A DNA stretch of 64,000 nt from Candidatus Aminicenantota bacterium (GTDB lineage: Bacteria > Acidobacteriota > Aminicenantia > S016-38). This document shows positions 17,281-26,076 of this stretch, piece by piece. The notes beneath the pieces are model-generated. The model was not told the origin of the DNA. It searched no databases and saw only the letters and a program-made list of their open reading frames with translations. Position numbers and translations under genes: made by a program. The stretch covers positions 122,001 through 186,000 of the forward strand of contig JAMOUJ010000003.1 of the NCBI GenBank assembly GCA_027068075.1. The letters run 5' to 3'. The first letter of the stretch is position 1. Every line of letters begins with the position of its first letter.

Positions 17281-18277
17281 GAGGATAAGGGCAAGGCCCC
17301 GGGGAAGGTTTTTCCTCCTCTCCCTGTCCATACTTCTCATAGGGTTCGGTGGGATAAACTCAGCCCAAAATTCCGTCATCCTCTTCTTTTCTCTGCTCCT
17401 GGCAGCCCTGGCCACCTCGGGGTTTTTCTCCAAACTAAACCTCCGGGGAATGGAGGTTCGGTTTTCCCCGGCGGACAGGGTTTTCTGCTGTGAAGAAGGG
17501 GCGTTTCTCCTGAGGGTTAAAAACAAAACCAGGATCCCTAAATTCGCCCTTTGGGTCCAGGCGGAGGGCAGGAAGGCTTTTATCGGCGATCTGTCTCCAG
17601 GAAAAACTGCAGAGGTTCCCCTGTCCCTGGTCTTCAGAAAACGGGGGGTCCATCCTCTTCCTTCGGTTAAACTCTATTCCCTGTTTCCCCTGGGAATGGT
17701 GGAAAGGTGGAGGGATTATCCCGGCGGTGGAACCGTCACCGTTTATCCCAGAACCTTCAGGGTTCTCCCCCACTTTCCCAGGGATTTCTCAGGACAGGGG
17801 GAAGCATCCCGCTGGAAGAGGGGAAGCGAGGAGATTGCCTGGCTGAGGGAAAACCCGGAAGCGGAACTGAGAAAAATAGACTGGAAGGCCTTTGCCAGGA
17901 CCGGAAAGTCCATGGAAAAGGTCTTCACCTCTGCCCAGGGACGGGAGTTTATAGTGGTGCTGGACCCCATGGGAAAGGGGCCTAAATTTGAGGAGAACAT
18001 TTCCCTGGTGGCCTCCGTGGGAATATTTTTTATGAAAAACTCAGTGGCCCACCACATGGTGGCCGGAAGATTCAGGGGGAGGGTGAGTGAAAAGAACCTG
18101 GACGATTTCCTTACGGCCCTGGCCATATTGAAGCCCGGGAACGAAGAACAGAGCAGAAGGCTGGCCCTGGAACTCCAAAGGGAGTTTCCGGGCCACACCA
18201 TCTTTGCCGCCATTACGGTCCCTAACTCTCCTTTGGCGGAACTCCTCTCCCCCGGGGAAATGGTGTTCACGCGATGA
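17273..18277 (+). CDS. DUF58 domain membrane protein
   Basis: 334 residues. Two N-terminal membrane helices (about 12-28 and 32-50), a beta-rich middle region and then the DUF58 signature around ELRKIDWKAFARTGKSMEKV. Such proteins usually sit beside a MoxR ATPase and a transglutaminase; here only the transglutaminase follows (ATGA overlap) and no MoxR gene is visible. The start is probably TTG at 17273, overlapping trxB by 8 bp; no in-frame ATG precedes the hydrophobic segment. Confidence 0.85.
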   Translation: MGERIRARPRGRFFLLSLSILLIGFGGINSAQNSVILFFSLLLAALATSGFFSKLNLRGMEVRFSPADRVFCCEEGAFLLRVKNKTRIPKFALWVQAEGRKAFIGDLSPGKTAEVPLSLVFRKRGVHPLPSVKLYSLFPLGMVERWRDYPGGGTVTVYPRTFRVLPHFPRDFSGQGEASRWKRGSEEIAWLRENPEAELRKIDWKAFARTGKSMEKVFTSAQGREFIVVLDPMGKGPKFEENISLVASVGIFFMKNSVAHHMVAGRFRGRVSEKNLDDFLTALAILKPGNEEQSRRLALELQREFPGHTIFAAITVPNSPLAELLSPGEMVFTR

Positions 18278-20100
18278 ACTGGGAAGTCCTCTGCGGTGAA
18301 TTCGCCCTGCTGGCCTTTCTTTTCCTCTCTGGACAGCCCTGGGTGCTCATCCCGGCCCTGCTCCTCCTGGCGGCGGAGTTTCTTCCGAGAGCCCTGTGGA
18401 AACCCCTTGCGGTTTTGCTGGTGGCCGCAGGAGCGAGTTTCTTCTTCTCTGCCTACGCCTCCGGACCCTATCTGGCCGGGGGAGTTTTCCTCTCATATCT
18501 GCTAACCTCGGAGTATTTGTGGAGGGGCCGGGGCCCCTGGAGGGACTGGATAGTTCTATCTTCCCTCCTTCTGGTCTCCAACACCGCCCTCCTGGCCCGG
18601 GGGCCCGTCTTTCTCTTCCTGGCCGTGGCCTTTGTGGCCCTGTGCTTGCTTAGAATGTACTCCCGCCTCTACCCCCGGGAAAGGTTTTTATGGGGGTTCC
18701 TGGCGGTTCACCTGGCCGCCGTCTTCTTGCTGGCCCCCCTCGTTTTTATCCTCACGCCCCGCAAGGGCTTTATCGGATTGAAATCCGGCGTCGTTTCCGG
18801 ACCCTCACCTTCGGTGGACCTGAACTTCTCCGGGGAGATATTTCCTTCCTCGGAAATCTTCATGGAAATAAAGGGGAAGGAGATACCCACCTACTGGAAG
18901 GGAAGGGTTTATTACATCTACAAAAACGGCCGGTGGGTAAACCCGTTCCGGGGAAGGGCAAAAACAGGAAGGGGAATCCTTGAAATAAATCCCCGGCGGA
19001 CCCTGACCGTGAGGTTATATTCTGACGAAAGCCTGGTGCTGCCCATTCCCACCGGGGGATGGTCCGTGATTCTTGAGAGAAACGGCTACTGGAGTTTTCG
19101 CCATTTCATAGAGTTTACGAAGCCGGTTCCAGTTTACCGGGTATTTCCCACGCCGGGAAGAACGATGGTCCTCAGGCCCCACGGGAACGGTCGGTTCATT
19201 ATCCTGGGCCGGGAGGACCCTGCGGCCAAAGCCCGAAGCAGAATCCTTCTCCCTCCGGAAGCGGTCTCAAGGATCCGAAGGCTGGCGGAAACTCTGAGGG
19301 GAGAAACCCTGGGGGAAAGCCTCAGGAAAATAAAGGATTATCTGAACGAAAATTACGAATACTCCCTTAAGGTAGAAAAACAGGGGAAGGATCCCCTGGA
19401 GGGTTTTCTTTTCGTAACTAGAAGGGGGCATTGTGAACTCTTCGCCACCGCCGCGGCGGCCCTTCTCTACGCCATGGGGTGGGATGTCAGGCTGGTGAGC
19501 GGCTTCAGGATAACTGAAAAGGGGGAGGGCTGGGCCCTGGTGAGGATGATGGATGCCCACGCGTGGGTTCAGGTCTGGGACGGGAAAGGGTGGCTGAATT
19601 ACGACCCATCCCCGGTCCTGCCCCGGAGGGGAAAACTCCTTCCCTTCAGGGGATTGGGGGCCAGGGTTCAACTTCTTTGGGAGCGCTATATTTCGGGCTT
19701 TTCCTACCGTCAACAGATTAAGACCTTCCTCTGGATAAAGGAGAACCTCCCATGGATAGTCCTGGTAGCGCTGATGATTACGGTGGGCCTGAGGATGGTA
19801 AGACTCTCGCTCTTTCTCCCCCGGGAGGATAAGAAGAACCGCGTTAAGGAACGGGAAAACTCTACGAAGAGACCATGGTATTATCGGCGCATGCTGAAAC
19901 TCCTTCCGGTGAAAAAGCCGCCCTGGCAGACTCCCCGGGAGTTTTCCGTCCTCCTGGGAAAGGAGGCCCAACTCATCACCATGTTCTACTACAGGGAAAG
20001 ATTTGGTAAAATTCCACCGAATCCCCAGGAAGAGAAAAAGATAAAGGAGGCGCTTAAGAAAATTGAGAATAGATTTAAGCGAAGTAAAGGGAAGGATTGA
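18274..20100 (+). CDS. TgpA-like membrane transglutaminase
   Basis: 608 residues. The N-terminal 170 residues are several membrane helices (DUF3488/TgpA-type). The transglutaminase core at about residues 335-450 has the full triad: Cys in RRGHCELFATAAAALLYAMG, His in MMDAHAWVQVWDGKG and Asp in WLNYDPSP. A last membrane helix (about 490-512, LPWIVLVALMITVGLRMV) precedes a cytoplasmic DUF4129-like tail. The catalytic domain would face the periplasm. Its function is unknown in most bacteria; peptide or cell-wall protease/transferase activity is suspected. Confidence 0.88.
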   Translation: MNWEVLCGEFALLAFLFLSGQPWVLIPALLLLAAEFLPRALWKPLAVLLVAAGASFFFSAYASGPYLAGGVFLSYLLTSEYLWRGRGPWRDWIVLSSLLLVSNTALLARGPVFLFLAVAFVALCLLRMYSRLYPRERFLWGFLAVHLAAVFLLAPLVFILTPRKGFIGLKSGVVSGPSPSVDLNFSGEIFPSSEIFMEIKGKEIPTYWKGRVYYIYKNGRWVNPFRGRAKTGRGILEINPRRTLTVRLYSDESLVLPIPTGGWSVILERNGYWSFRHFIEFTKPVPVYRVFPTPGRTMVLRPHGNGRFIILGREDPAAKARSRILLPPEAVSRIRRLAETLRGETLGESLRKIKDYLNENYEYSLKVEKQGKDPLEGFLFVTRRGHCELFATAAAALLYAMGWDVRLVSGFRITEKGEGWALVRMMDAHAWVQVWDGKGWLNYDPSPVLPRRGKLLPFRGLGARVQLLWERYISGFSYRQQIKTFLWIKENLPWIVLVALMITVGLRMVRLSLFLPREDKKNRVKERENSTKRPWYYRRMLKLLPVKKPPWQTPREFSVLLGKEAQLITMFYYRERFGKIPPNPQEEKKIKEALKKIENRFKRSKGKD

Positions 20101-20665
20101 AATCCCCTACGGTATTTTCCGGTGCCGGTGTCAGGGGAGGGAAGTTCCCATGGACGAACTCCCTTCTGCCCTGGAAAATTTCCGGCGGGAATACGGAAGA
20201 GAACTTTACAAGACCTTCGGCCAGGACCCCACCAAGTTCCGTCCCTCCTCCGAAGCCCTACACAGAAGGTTGAGCCGGGGAAAACCCTTTCCGAAAATTC
20301 ACCCGGCGGTGGACGCCATAAACCTCCTCTCCCTCATAAACTCCATCCCCTACGGCCTCTACGATTTTTCAAAGATAAGGGGAAACATCAAAATTCGCCT
20401 GGGAAAGTCCGGGGAAGGCTATCGGGGAATAGGCCGGGACTGGATAAACCTGGAGGGAAGGCTGCTTCTGGAGGACGGAGAAGGTCCCTTCGGAAACCCC
20501 ACCGGCGATTCCTTCAGGACGGCGGTGGACCAGGGGACGGAAACTTTCCTGTATGTAATCTTCGCCCCTCCGGGATACCCCTCGGAGGAAGCCAACCTCC
20601 TTACCATGGACCGTTTGAAAAAATGGCTGGAGGCTGAGATAATTGAATACGGGCTGAGAAGATGA
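20063..20665 (+). CDS. B3/B4 domain protein (PheT-like tRNA-editing fold)
   Basis: 200 residues. The sequence FGQDPTKFRPSSEALHRRLS followed by HPAVDAINLLSLINSIPYGLYD is the B3/B4 domain shared with the beta subunit of phenylalanyl-tRNA synthetase, where it binds and edits mischarged tRNA. Free-standing copies are common and mostly uncharacterised. The start is likely TTG at 20063, 12 bases after AAGGAGG, overlapping the transglutaminase gene by 38 bp; its end overlaps the radical-SAM gene by ATGA. Confidence 0.85.
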   Translation: MRIDLSEVKGRIEIPYGIFRCRCQGREVPMDELPSALENFRREYGRELYKTFGQDPTKFRPSSEALHRRLSRGKPFPKIHPAVDAINLLSLINSIPYGLYDFSKIRGNIKIRLGKSGEGYRGIGRDWINLEGRLLLEDGEGPFGNPTGDSFRTAVDQGTETFLYVIFAPPGYPSEEANLLTMDRLKKWLEAEIIEYGLRR

Positions 20666-21678
20666 AAATTGCTTTATGGTGGAAACCCTACAAGGACAAA
20701 AAGGTGCGGTGTTATCTGTGCCGCCACCACTGCGTGGTTTATCCCGGGCAGGCCGGGGTCTGTCAGGTAAGGGTCAACCGGGAGGGGGCCCTTTACTCCC
20801 TGGTCTATGCCCGGCCCATAGCCGTCCATGTGGACCCCATAGAAAAGAAACCCCTCTTCCACTTCCTTCCCTCCTCCAGGGCCCTTTCCATTGCCACGGT
20901 GGGCTGCAATTTCCGCTGTGCCAACTGTCAGAACTGGGACATAAGCCAGTACCGCTACGACGGGAGCAACATCGTGCCCGGGGAATACATGCCTCCGGAG
21001 GAGGTGGTGGAGGTGGCGGAAAGGACCAGTTCCCAGGTAATAGCCTACACCTACACGGAACCCACCATATTCTGGGAGTATGTCCTGGACACGGCTAAAC
21101 TGGCCAAAAAGAAGGGTTTGAAGAACATCCTGGTTACCAACGGATACATAACCGAGGAGGCCCTGAAGGACGGCGATGGCCTCATAGACGCCGCCAATGT
21201 GGACTTCAAGTCCATGAGGAAAGAATTTTACGCCAAGGTGGTAAAGGCAAGGCTGGACAGGTTCCTGGACGGGCTCCGGGCCCTGTTCAAGCACCTGCCC
21301 TGGCTGGAGGTTACCACCCTCATAATCCCTGGATTTAACGACTCGGAAGAAGAGATACGGGAAATTGCTCGTTTCATAGTCCAGGAACTTTCCCCGGCGG
21401 TCCCCTGGCACATAAGCAGGTTCCACCCGGCCTATAAGATGAGTTACCTCCCCCCCACCCCCACCCGCACCATCAATCGGGCGGTGGAGATAGGATACGA
21501 GGAGGGCCTTCGTTTCGTCTACGCCGGCAACATTCCCACCTCTCCCTACGAAACCACCTACTGTCCCAAGTGTCAGACTCCCCTTATAAGGAGGGCGGGG
21601 TTTGAGGTGGTAGAGAACAGACTGGCCGACGGGAAATGTCCCATCTGCGGAGAACCCATAGAGGGCGTCTGGAAGTAA
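20662..21678 (+). CDS. amrS: AmmeMemoRadiSam system radical-SAM enzyme
   Basis: 338 residues. The 4Fe-4S/SAM motif CxxxCxxC is in IATVGCNFRCANCQNWDISQ. The family-specific N-terminus has CYLCRHHCVVYPGQAGVC, with VDPIEKKPLFHFLP after it, and the C-terminus has a further cysteine set (YCPKCQTPLI and KCPICGEPIEGVW). WHISRFHPAYKM is also characteristic. It is related to pyruvate-formate-lyase activating enzymes, but the substrate is unknown to me. It ends exactly where the convergent hydrogenase gene ends. Confidence 0.92.
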   Translation: MKIALWWKPYKDKKVRCYLCRHHCVVYPGQAGVCQVRVNREGALYSLVYARPIAVHVDPIEKKPLFHFLPSSRALSIATVGCNFRCANCQNWDISQYRYDGSNIVPGEYMPPEEVVEVAERTSSQVIAYTYTEPTIFWEYVLDTAKLAKKKGLKNILVTNGYITEEALKDGDGLIDAANVDFKSMRKEFYAKVVKARLDRFLDGLRALFKHLPWLEVTTLIIPGFNDSEEEIREIARFIVQELSPAVPWHISRFHPAYKMSYLPPTPTRTINRAVEIGYEEGLRFVYAGNIPTSPYETTYCPKCQTPLIRRAGFEVVENRLADGKCPICGEPIEGVWK

Positions 21679-22962
21679 TCAGGTCCTTCTCACCACCCTC
21701 ACCATGTGAACGCTGCAACTTATGCAGGGATCGTAGGCCCTCATTATCATTTCCAGGGGAAGTTCTATCTCCTGCTCCCCCTTGTCCAGAAGGTTCTGGG
21801 CGGCTATTCTTATGTATTTTTCTATGTCGTCCAGGTTCTGGGTCGTGGGAATGACGAAGTCGGCCTCCTTCACCCTGCCTCCTTCTATCTCGTAATGGTG
21901 AATGAGAAGTCCCCGGGGTGCCTCCACTATGCCGGTGCCGGAGCCCGAATCCCTGGAGGGACTGGCCTCGTAGTAATCCGCCTTCTTTATAGCCTCCACC
22001 AGGGCCGGGATTTTTTCCAGGCAGAACAGAAGTTCTATGGCCTGGGCCACATTGTTGTAATGGGGGTTCTTCCACCACCGCTGATTGTAGTATTTTTTAA
22101 ACCACTTTTTCGCCTGCCCGTCCAGCCTTTCGCTCATAAGCAGGACCCTGGCCAGGGCTCCTACGGTATAGGGTTTCCCCTTGTAGCGGCACCTTTTGGC
22201 AAAGGAATGGGGCACCACATATTCGTTGGTAAGGGCCTTGTATTCGTCGGCGGGAAGTTCCGTCCCATCGGAAATTTTTATGGTATCGGCGGTGAAACCA
22301 AATTCTCCGTCCTCCGGCCACACCGAGGCAAAGGTGGTATCCGCCTCCATGTAGTCCGGGATATCCAGTTTGCCCCATACCGCCAGCCCCCTCTCAATTT
22401 CAGGGATCAGATTTCTCGCCATTTCCGCTATCCAGTGGAGGTCCTCCTCCCCGGGAAGGGAACCGAAGCCCCCCACCTTCATGTTCTCCCCGTGGACCCT
22501 CCTTCCGGCTATTATCTCCATGACCCGGTTTCCGTATTTTTTCAATTCCAGGGCCCCCTTGACTTCCCGGGGAAAGGCCTTCATCATGGAGATGGCGTCG
22601 GGATATCCCAGGTAATCGGGAAGGGCCAGCAGGTAATAGTGAAGGGAGTGGCTTTCTATCATCTCCCCGTAGTGGGCCAGTTTTCTGAGGAGTTTCGTTT
22701 TTTCCGAAGGCTCCACCCACAGGGCCCTTTCGTGGGCCCTTATGTCGGAAAGCCTGTGGGAGAGAAAGCATATGGCGCAGATCCTTGAGGTTATAGAAAC
22801 CGCCTCTTCGGGGTATTTTCCCTTGACCAATTCCTCCATGAGCCTCGGACCTTCAAATATGTCCACCTTAACTTCCTTTACCTTGTTTCCCTCCACGAAG
22901 ACCTCTATTCCTCCGTGGCCCTCCACCCGGGCCACCGGCTCTATGAAAACCTTCCTTTCCAT
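21679..22962 (-). CDS. hydA: Group 3b [NiFe] hydrogenase, large (alpha) subunit
   Basis: 427 residues. The NiFe ligands are SRICAICFLSHR (Cys62, Cys65) near the N-terminus and DPCISCSVH (Cys413, Cys416) near the C-terminus. The 8-residue tail after His419 is presumably removed by a maturation protease that is not encoded here. The RICAIC variant and gene order point to group 3b (sulfhydrogenase-type, bidirectional, NADP-linked) in the cytoplasm. ATG at 22962 directly abuts the small-subunit stop, with GGAGGAAT just before it. Confidence 0.93.
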   Translation of the reverse strand: MERKVFIEPVARVEGHGGIEVFVEGNKVKEVKVDIFEGPRLMEELVKGKYPEEAVSITSRICAICFLSHRLSDIRAHERALWVEPSEKTKLLRKLAHYGEMIESHSLHYYLLALPDYLGYPDAISMMKAFPREVKGALELKKYGNRVMEIIAGRRVHGENMKVGGFGSLPGEEDLHWIAEMARNLIPEIERGLAVWGKLDIPDYMEADTTFASVWPEDGEFGFTADTIKISDGTELPADEYKALTNEYVVPHSFAKRCRYKGKPYTVGALARVLLMSERLDGQAKKWFKKYYNQRWWKNPHYNNVAQAIELLFCLEKIPALVEAIKKADYYEASPSRDSGSGTGIVEAPRGLLIHHYEIEGGRVKEADFVIPTTQNLDDIEKYIRIAAQNLLDKGEQEIELPLEMIMRAYDPCISCSVHMVRVVRRT

Positions 22963-23745
22963 TTATTCCTCCTTGGCTTCCAGAAATTTTCTCAGTTTAT
23001 CCGCCCTTTCCATGCCTCCGAAAATTGCGAACCTATTGACTATGTCCTCTACGCTGAACCCCCTTTCCCGGAGAAGGAATGCCTCCGCCTCCCAGTTCTC
23101 CTTCTCAATGGGGCCCCAGCAACCTATGCAGGGTATCCCCAGGGATGGACAGATGGCCCCGCATCCGGAATTGGTAAGGGGACCCATACACATCTCCCCC
23201 CGAAGGAGAAGGCACTCGTTCTCCTTCCACTTGCACTCGGCGCAAACCGGAAAATCCGGATGTCGGGGAATCACCCCCTTAGCCAGAAGGCCCGCCAGTT
23301 TAAGAAACGGCTCCTTCTCTATGGGACAACCGGGAAGGACGGCATCCACCTTCACATAGGCCGCCAGGGGTTTTGGAGGAAGGGGTTTTGTGAGGGTGAC
23401 GGCCCTCTTTTTTCCGTAAACCTTCCTGTACATTTTATCCCAGTCCTCCCCCACGAACATGGATTGGACCCCACCGAAGACGGCGCAATGACCCATGGCC
23501 ACCAAAATCTTGCTTTTCTTCCGGATTTCCTTGAGGTCCTCCAGGTCCTTCTCCGTGGAGACGGAACCCTCCACGAAGGCCACATCCAGGGACGCCTCTT
23601 CGTCGGCGGCGCTGGAGGCCATGACGAAGGACTTGATTTCAAATATGTCAAACAGTTTGAGGAGTTCGTCCTCGCAGTTGAGGATGTTGAGTTGGTCCCC
23701 GGCGCATCCCGTAAGCCCGTATATTCCAATCTTAGGCTTCTTCAT
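22963..23745 (-). CDS. hydD: Group 3b [NiFe] hydrogenase, small (delta) subunit
   Basis: 260 residues. The electron-relaying small subunit begins KIGIYGLTGCAGDQLNILNC, with the proximal-cluster cysteines, and continues with AMGHCAVFGGVQSM, VLPGCPIEK, FPVCAECKWKENECLL and GCGAICPSLGIPCIGCWGP. This is enough for three 4Fe-4S clusters. No Tat signal is present, consistent with a cytoplasmic enzyme. Located between hydG (10-bp gap) and hydA (adjacent). Confidence 0.93.
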   Translation of the reverse strand: MKKPKIGIYGLTGCAGDQLNILNCEDELLKLFDIFEIKSFVMASSAADEEASLDVAFVEGSVSTEKDLEDLKEIRKKSKILVAMGHCAVFGGVQSMFVGEDWDKMYRKVYGKKRAVTLTKPLPPKPLAAYVKVDAVLPGCPIEKEPFLKLAGLLAKGVIPRHPDFPVCAECKWKENECLLLRGEMCMGPLTNSGCGAICPSLGIPCIGCWGPIEKENWEAEAFLLRERGFSVEDIVNRFAIFGGMERADKLRKFLEAKEE

Positions 23746-23755
23746 AACTCCCTCC

Positions 23756-24613
23756 TTAAATCAATCCCTTTACATTCTTAACATCCCAGAGGGTGAAGAC
23801 CGGCCCGTCCACGCATACATACTTATGACCCACCACGCACTGGCCGCACTTTCCCATTCCGCACTTCATCTTCCTCTCCAGGGTCATGTATATGTTAGCG
23901 TCGGGGATCCCCAGTTTTATGAATTCCTGAACCACATATTTGTACATTACCGGAGGACCGCAGACCACGGCGGCGGTGTTCCTGGGGTTGACCTTCACAT
24001 ACTTGAAAAGGCTGGTTACCACTCCCTTGTCAAAGGGCCAATCGCCCTCGGGGTCCTCGTCCACGGTCAGGTAGCAGCGGAAGTCCTTCCTCTGCTTTAA
24101 CTGAAAGAACTCCTCCCTGAATAGCATGTCCCGGGGGGTTCTGGCCCCGTGGAGATAGAAGAGTTTTCCAAAAAGGTCCCGGTTATCCAGGGCGTAGAGA
24201 AGGAGGGAACGCAGGGGAGCCGCCCCGAGACCTCCCGCCACGAAAAGGAGGTCCTTTCCTATCATCTTCTCCACCGGGAACCCGTTTCCGAAGGGTCCCC
24301 TCAGCCACAGGAAGTCGTTCTCCTCCAGTTGAAAGAGCCTGGAGGTGAGCCTTCCCACCTTCCGTATGCAGAATTCAAAGAGTCCGGGTCTGGAGGGGGT
24401 TGAGGTTATGGAAAAGGGGGCTTCCCCCACATAGGGAAGGGAAATCATCATGAACTGCCCCGGGGAATAACTGGAAGTTACGGGAAAAACCTTGTCCGGA
24501 TTACACAGCCTCACCTGAAAAAACCTCACATCCCCGGTGAGGTCGTATTTCCTCACGATCCTGGCCCTTTCGGGCATGTATGGATTGTCCTGGTGATAGA
24601 GAATTTCATGCAT
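23756..24613 (-). CDS. hydG: Group 3b hydrogenase gamma subunit (FAD/NAD(P)H oxidoreductase)
   Basis: 285 residues, ferredoxin-NADP reductase fold. FAD-binding APFSITSTPSRPGLFEFCIR, a nucleotide-binding DLLFVAGGLGAAPLRSLLLYA, and a C-terminal 2Fe-2S motif MKCGMGKCGQCVVGHKYVCVDGP, all typical of sulfhydrogenase gamma subunits. It passes electrons between NAD(P)H and the Fe-S chain. The ATG at 24613 overlaps hydB by 8 bp; a start at the MPERARIV methionine twelve codons later is also possible. Confidence 0.92.
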   Translation of the reverse strand: MHEILYHQDNPYMPERARIVRKYDLTGDVRFFQVRLCNPDKVFPVTSSYSPGQFMMISLPYVGEAPFSITSTPSRPGLFEFCIRKVGRLTSRLFQLEENDFLWLRGPFGNGFPVEKMIGKDLLFVAGGLGAAPLRSLLLYALDNRDLFGKLFYLHGARTPRDMLFREEFFQLKQRKDFRCYLTVDEDPEGDWPFDKGVVTSLFKYVKVNPRNTAAVVCGPPVMYKYVVQEFIKLGIPDANIYMTLERKMKCGMGKCGQCVVGHKYVCVDGPVFTLWDVKNVKGLI

Positions 24614-25652
24614 CTTTTACCTCCATTTTGGTCCACAGGGCCGTGGTTCTCTCCTGCCTGAGGGCCCTGACCACGGAAATCACATTGATTCCCACGGGAC
24701 AGGAGACCACGCACCGGCCGCACCCCACGCAGGCCGGGGCCCCGTATTCGCTCATGAACCCAACCAGTTTGTGGGTGTACCACAACTTCAGCCTTTCCGA
24801 ACGGGCCTCCCTGAAATTATGTCCGCCGGCCACCATGGAATATTCCCTGAAAACGCAGGAATACCAGAATCTCTCCCGGTGCATCTCAGCCCTTTTCAGG
24901 TCGTATTCGTCCTCCAGGTCAAAGCAGGTGCAGGTGGGACATACCATGGTGCATGTTCCGCAACTGAGACAGGCCCTGCCCATCTTCTCCCAAACCGGCG
25001 AGTCATAACTGAAGGAGACTATCTCCGGCATTCCATCCAGGTCTACCTTGAGTTTAAAGGCCGCATCCCTTCTTTTCCTCCAGGCCACATAGTCGGAAAT
25101 ATCCTTCTGCTCCACATCCTCCAGGAACTTCCCCACCAGTTTCAGGGACTCTTCCCCCCTGGGGGAACCTACCCACACCAAAAGCCTGTCACCCAGATCC
25201 GTGAGGAAAAGGTCAAAGCCCTCGTTCACCGTTGAGGTGCCCGTGGCGTAGCAGAAACAATGGTCGTCGGGAACGCAGGAGAGTCCCACTATCAGGGTGG
25301 CCTCCTTGGACCTTTCGTAATAAGGATCGGTGAAAAGCCTGGTATAAAACCTGTGATAGATGTTAAGGGCGTGGATTTCACAGGGATGGAGTCCGAAAAT
25401 CACCTTCCTTCTGGGCCTGTAATCGTCTTCCCAGGTATTATCCCGAAATTTGAGGGCGGTAAACCTGGGGGGAAGAAAGAACTTCTTGGCGGGGATGATG
25501 GTCCTCAGGGCTTCCAGGTCAAACTCCTCGGGCTTCGCCCTGGCGTAAACCACCTTCCTCCCCTTCCTCACCGGGCCCCACAACTCGCCGAATCCCTCAA
25601 GGCCCCGCAGGAACGGGAAGAGGTTGTTCCTCTTAAGTTTAAATAACCTCAT
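24606..25652 (-). CDS. hydB: Group 3b hydrogenase beta subunit (4Fe-4S electron transfer)
   Basis: 348 residues. Two ferredoxin-type clusters are seen: CLSCGTCTMVCPTCTCFD and CVGCGRCVVSCPVGIN. The N-terminal half contains FGLHPCEIHALNIYHRFYTR and related sequence found in sulfhydrogenase beta and anaerobic sulfite-reductase A subunits. First gene of hydBGDA, the same order as the Pyrococcus furiosus soluble hydrogenase operon. GGAGG precedes the ATG and a strong sigma70 promoter lies about 35 bp upstream. Confidence 0.92.
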   Translation of the reverse strand: MRLFKLKRNNLFPFLRGLEGFGELWGPVRKGRKVVYARAKPEEFDLEALRTIIPAKKFFLPPRFTALKFRDNTWEDDYRPRRKVIFGLHPCEIHALNIYHRFYTRLFTDPYYERSKEATLIVGLSCVPDDHCFCYATGTSTVNEGFDLFLTDLGDRLLVWVGSPRGEESLKLVGKFLEDVEQKDISDYVAWRKRRDAAFKLKVDLDGMPEIVSFSYDSPVWEKMGRACLSCGTCTMVCPTCTCFDLEDEYDLKRAEMHRERFWYSCVFREYSMVAGGHNFREARSERLKLWYTHKLVGFMSEYGAPACVGCGRCVVSCPVGINVISVVRALRQERTTALWTKMEVKDA

Positions 25653-25685
25653 AAGGCCTCCATTTTTTCATTAGTTTCTAAATTG

Positions 25686-25714
25686 ATTATATATTACCAC
25701 AAAAAATTTTTCAA
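25686..25714 (-). promoter_or_regulatory. sigma70-type promoter of hydBGDA
   Basis: On the minus strand TTGAAA (25714-25709), an exact 17-bp spacer and TATAAT (25691-25686) form a near-consensus promoter. The hydB ATG at 25652 lies about 34 bp downstream with its own GGAGG. The rest of the 184-bp gap (25653-25836) holds only this promoter and the terminator of the upstream RRM gene. Confidence 0.75.
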
Positions 25715-25754
25715 CCCCTAATTTAACGGGCTGTTTTTTTCAAAAAAGGGGGAA

Positions 25755-25785
25755 AATAAAAAAAGGGGGAGCCTGCGGCTCCCCC
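25755..25785 (-). terminator. Intrinsic terminator of the RRM gene
   Basis: A 9-bp perfect stem (GGGGGAGCC/GGCTCCCCC, 25765-25785) with a 3-base loop is followed on the minus strand by a run of T residues (25764-25755). It lies about 50 bp after the RRM gene stop and before the hydB promoter, separating the two units. It is one of only two convincing hairpins of this kind in the window. Confidence 0.85.
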
Positions 25786-25836
25786 GGGGTTCCGTGCGAG
25801 ATTTCCTTTTATATCAGAGGCTCACACGGGCTGAGC

Positions 25837-26076
25837 TTACCTTCTCTCTGAACGGGCCTCGTCAATCCTGAGGGTCCTTCCCAGAAATTCCTTCCCGTTG
25901 AGGGCTTCCATGGCCCTGCGGGCTTCTTCCGGACTGCCCATTTCTACGAACCCGAATCCGCGGCTACCGATGATCCTGACGCTCTTGACCTCTCCGTACT
26001 GAGAGAAAAGTTCTTCCAGTTCCTGCTCGGTGGCGGAATACCGAAGGTTTCCTACATAAAGTTTTGAGTGTTCCAT
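25837..26076 (-). CDS. RRM-family RNA-binding protein
   Basis: 79 residues, one RNA-recognition motif: RNP2 is KLYVGNLRYSATEQELEELF and RNP1 is SRGFGFVEM. Such small proteins are single-strand RNA binders, sometimes cold-induced in bacteria. I placed the start at the ATG at 26076, seven bases after GGAGG; the longer in-frame reading to 26220 has no family-like sequence. It has its own leader and a strong terminator, so it is monocistronic. Confidence 0.9.
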   Translation of the reverse strand: MEHSKLYVGNLRYSATEQELEELFSQYGEVKSVRIIGSRGFGFVEMGSPEEARRAMEALNGKEFLGRTLRIDEARSERR

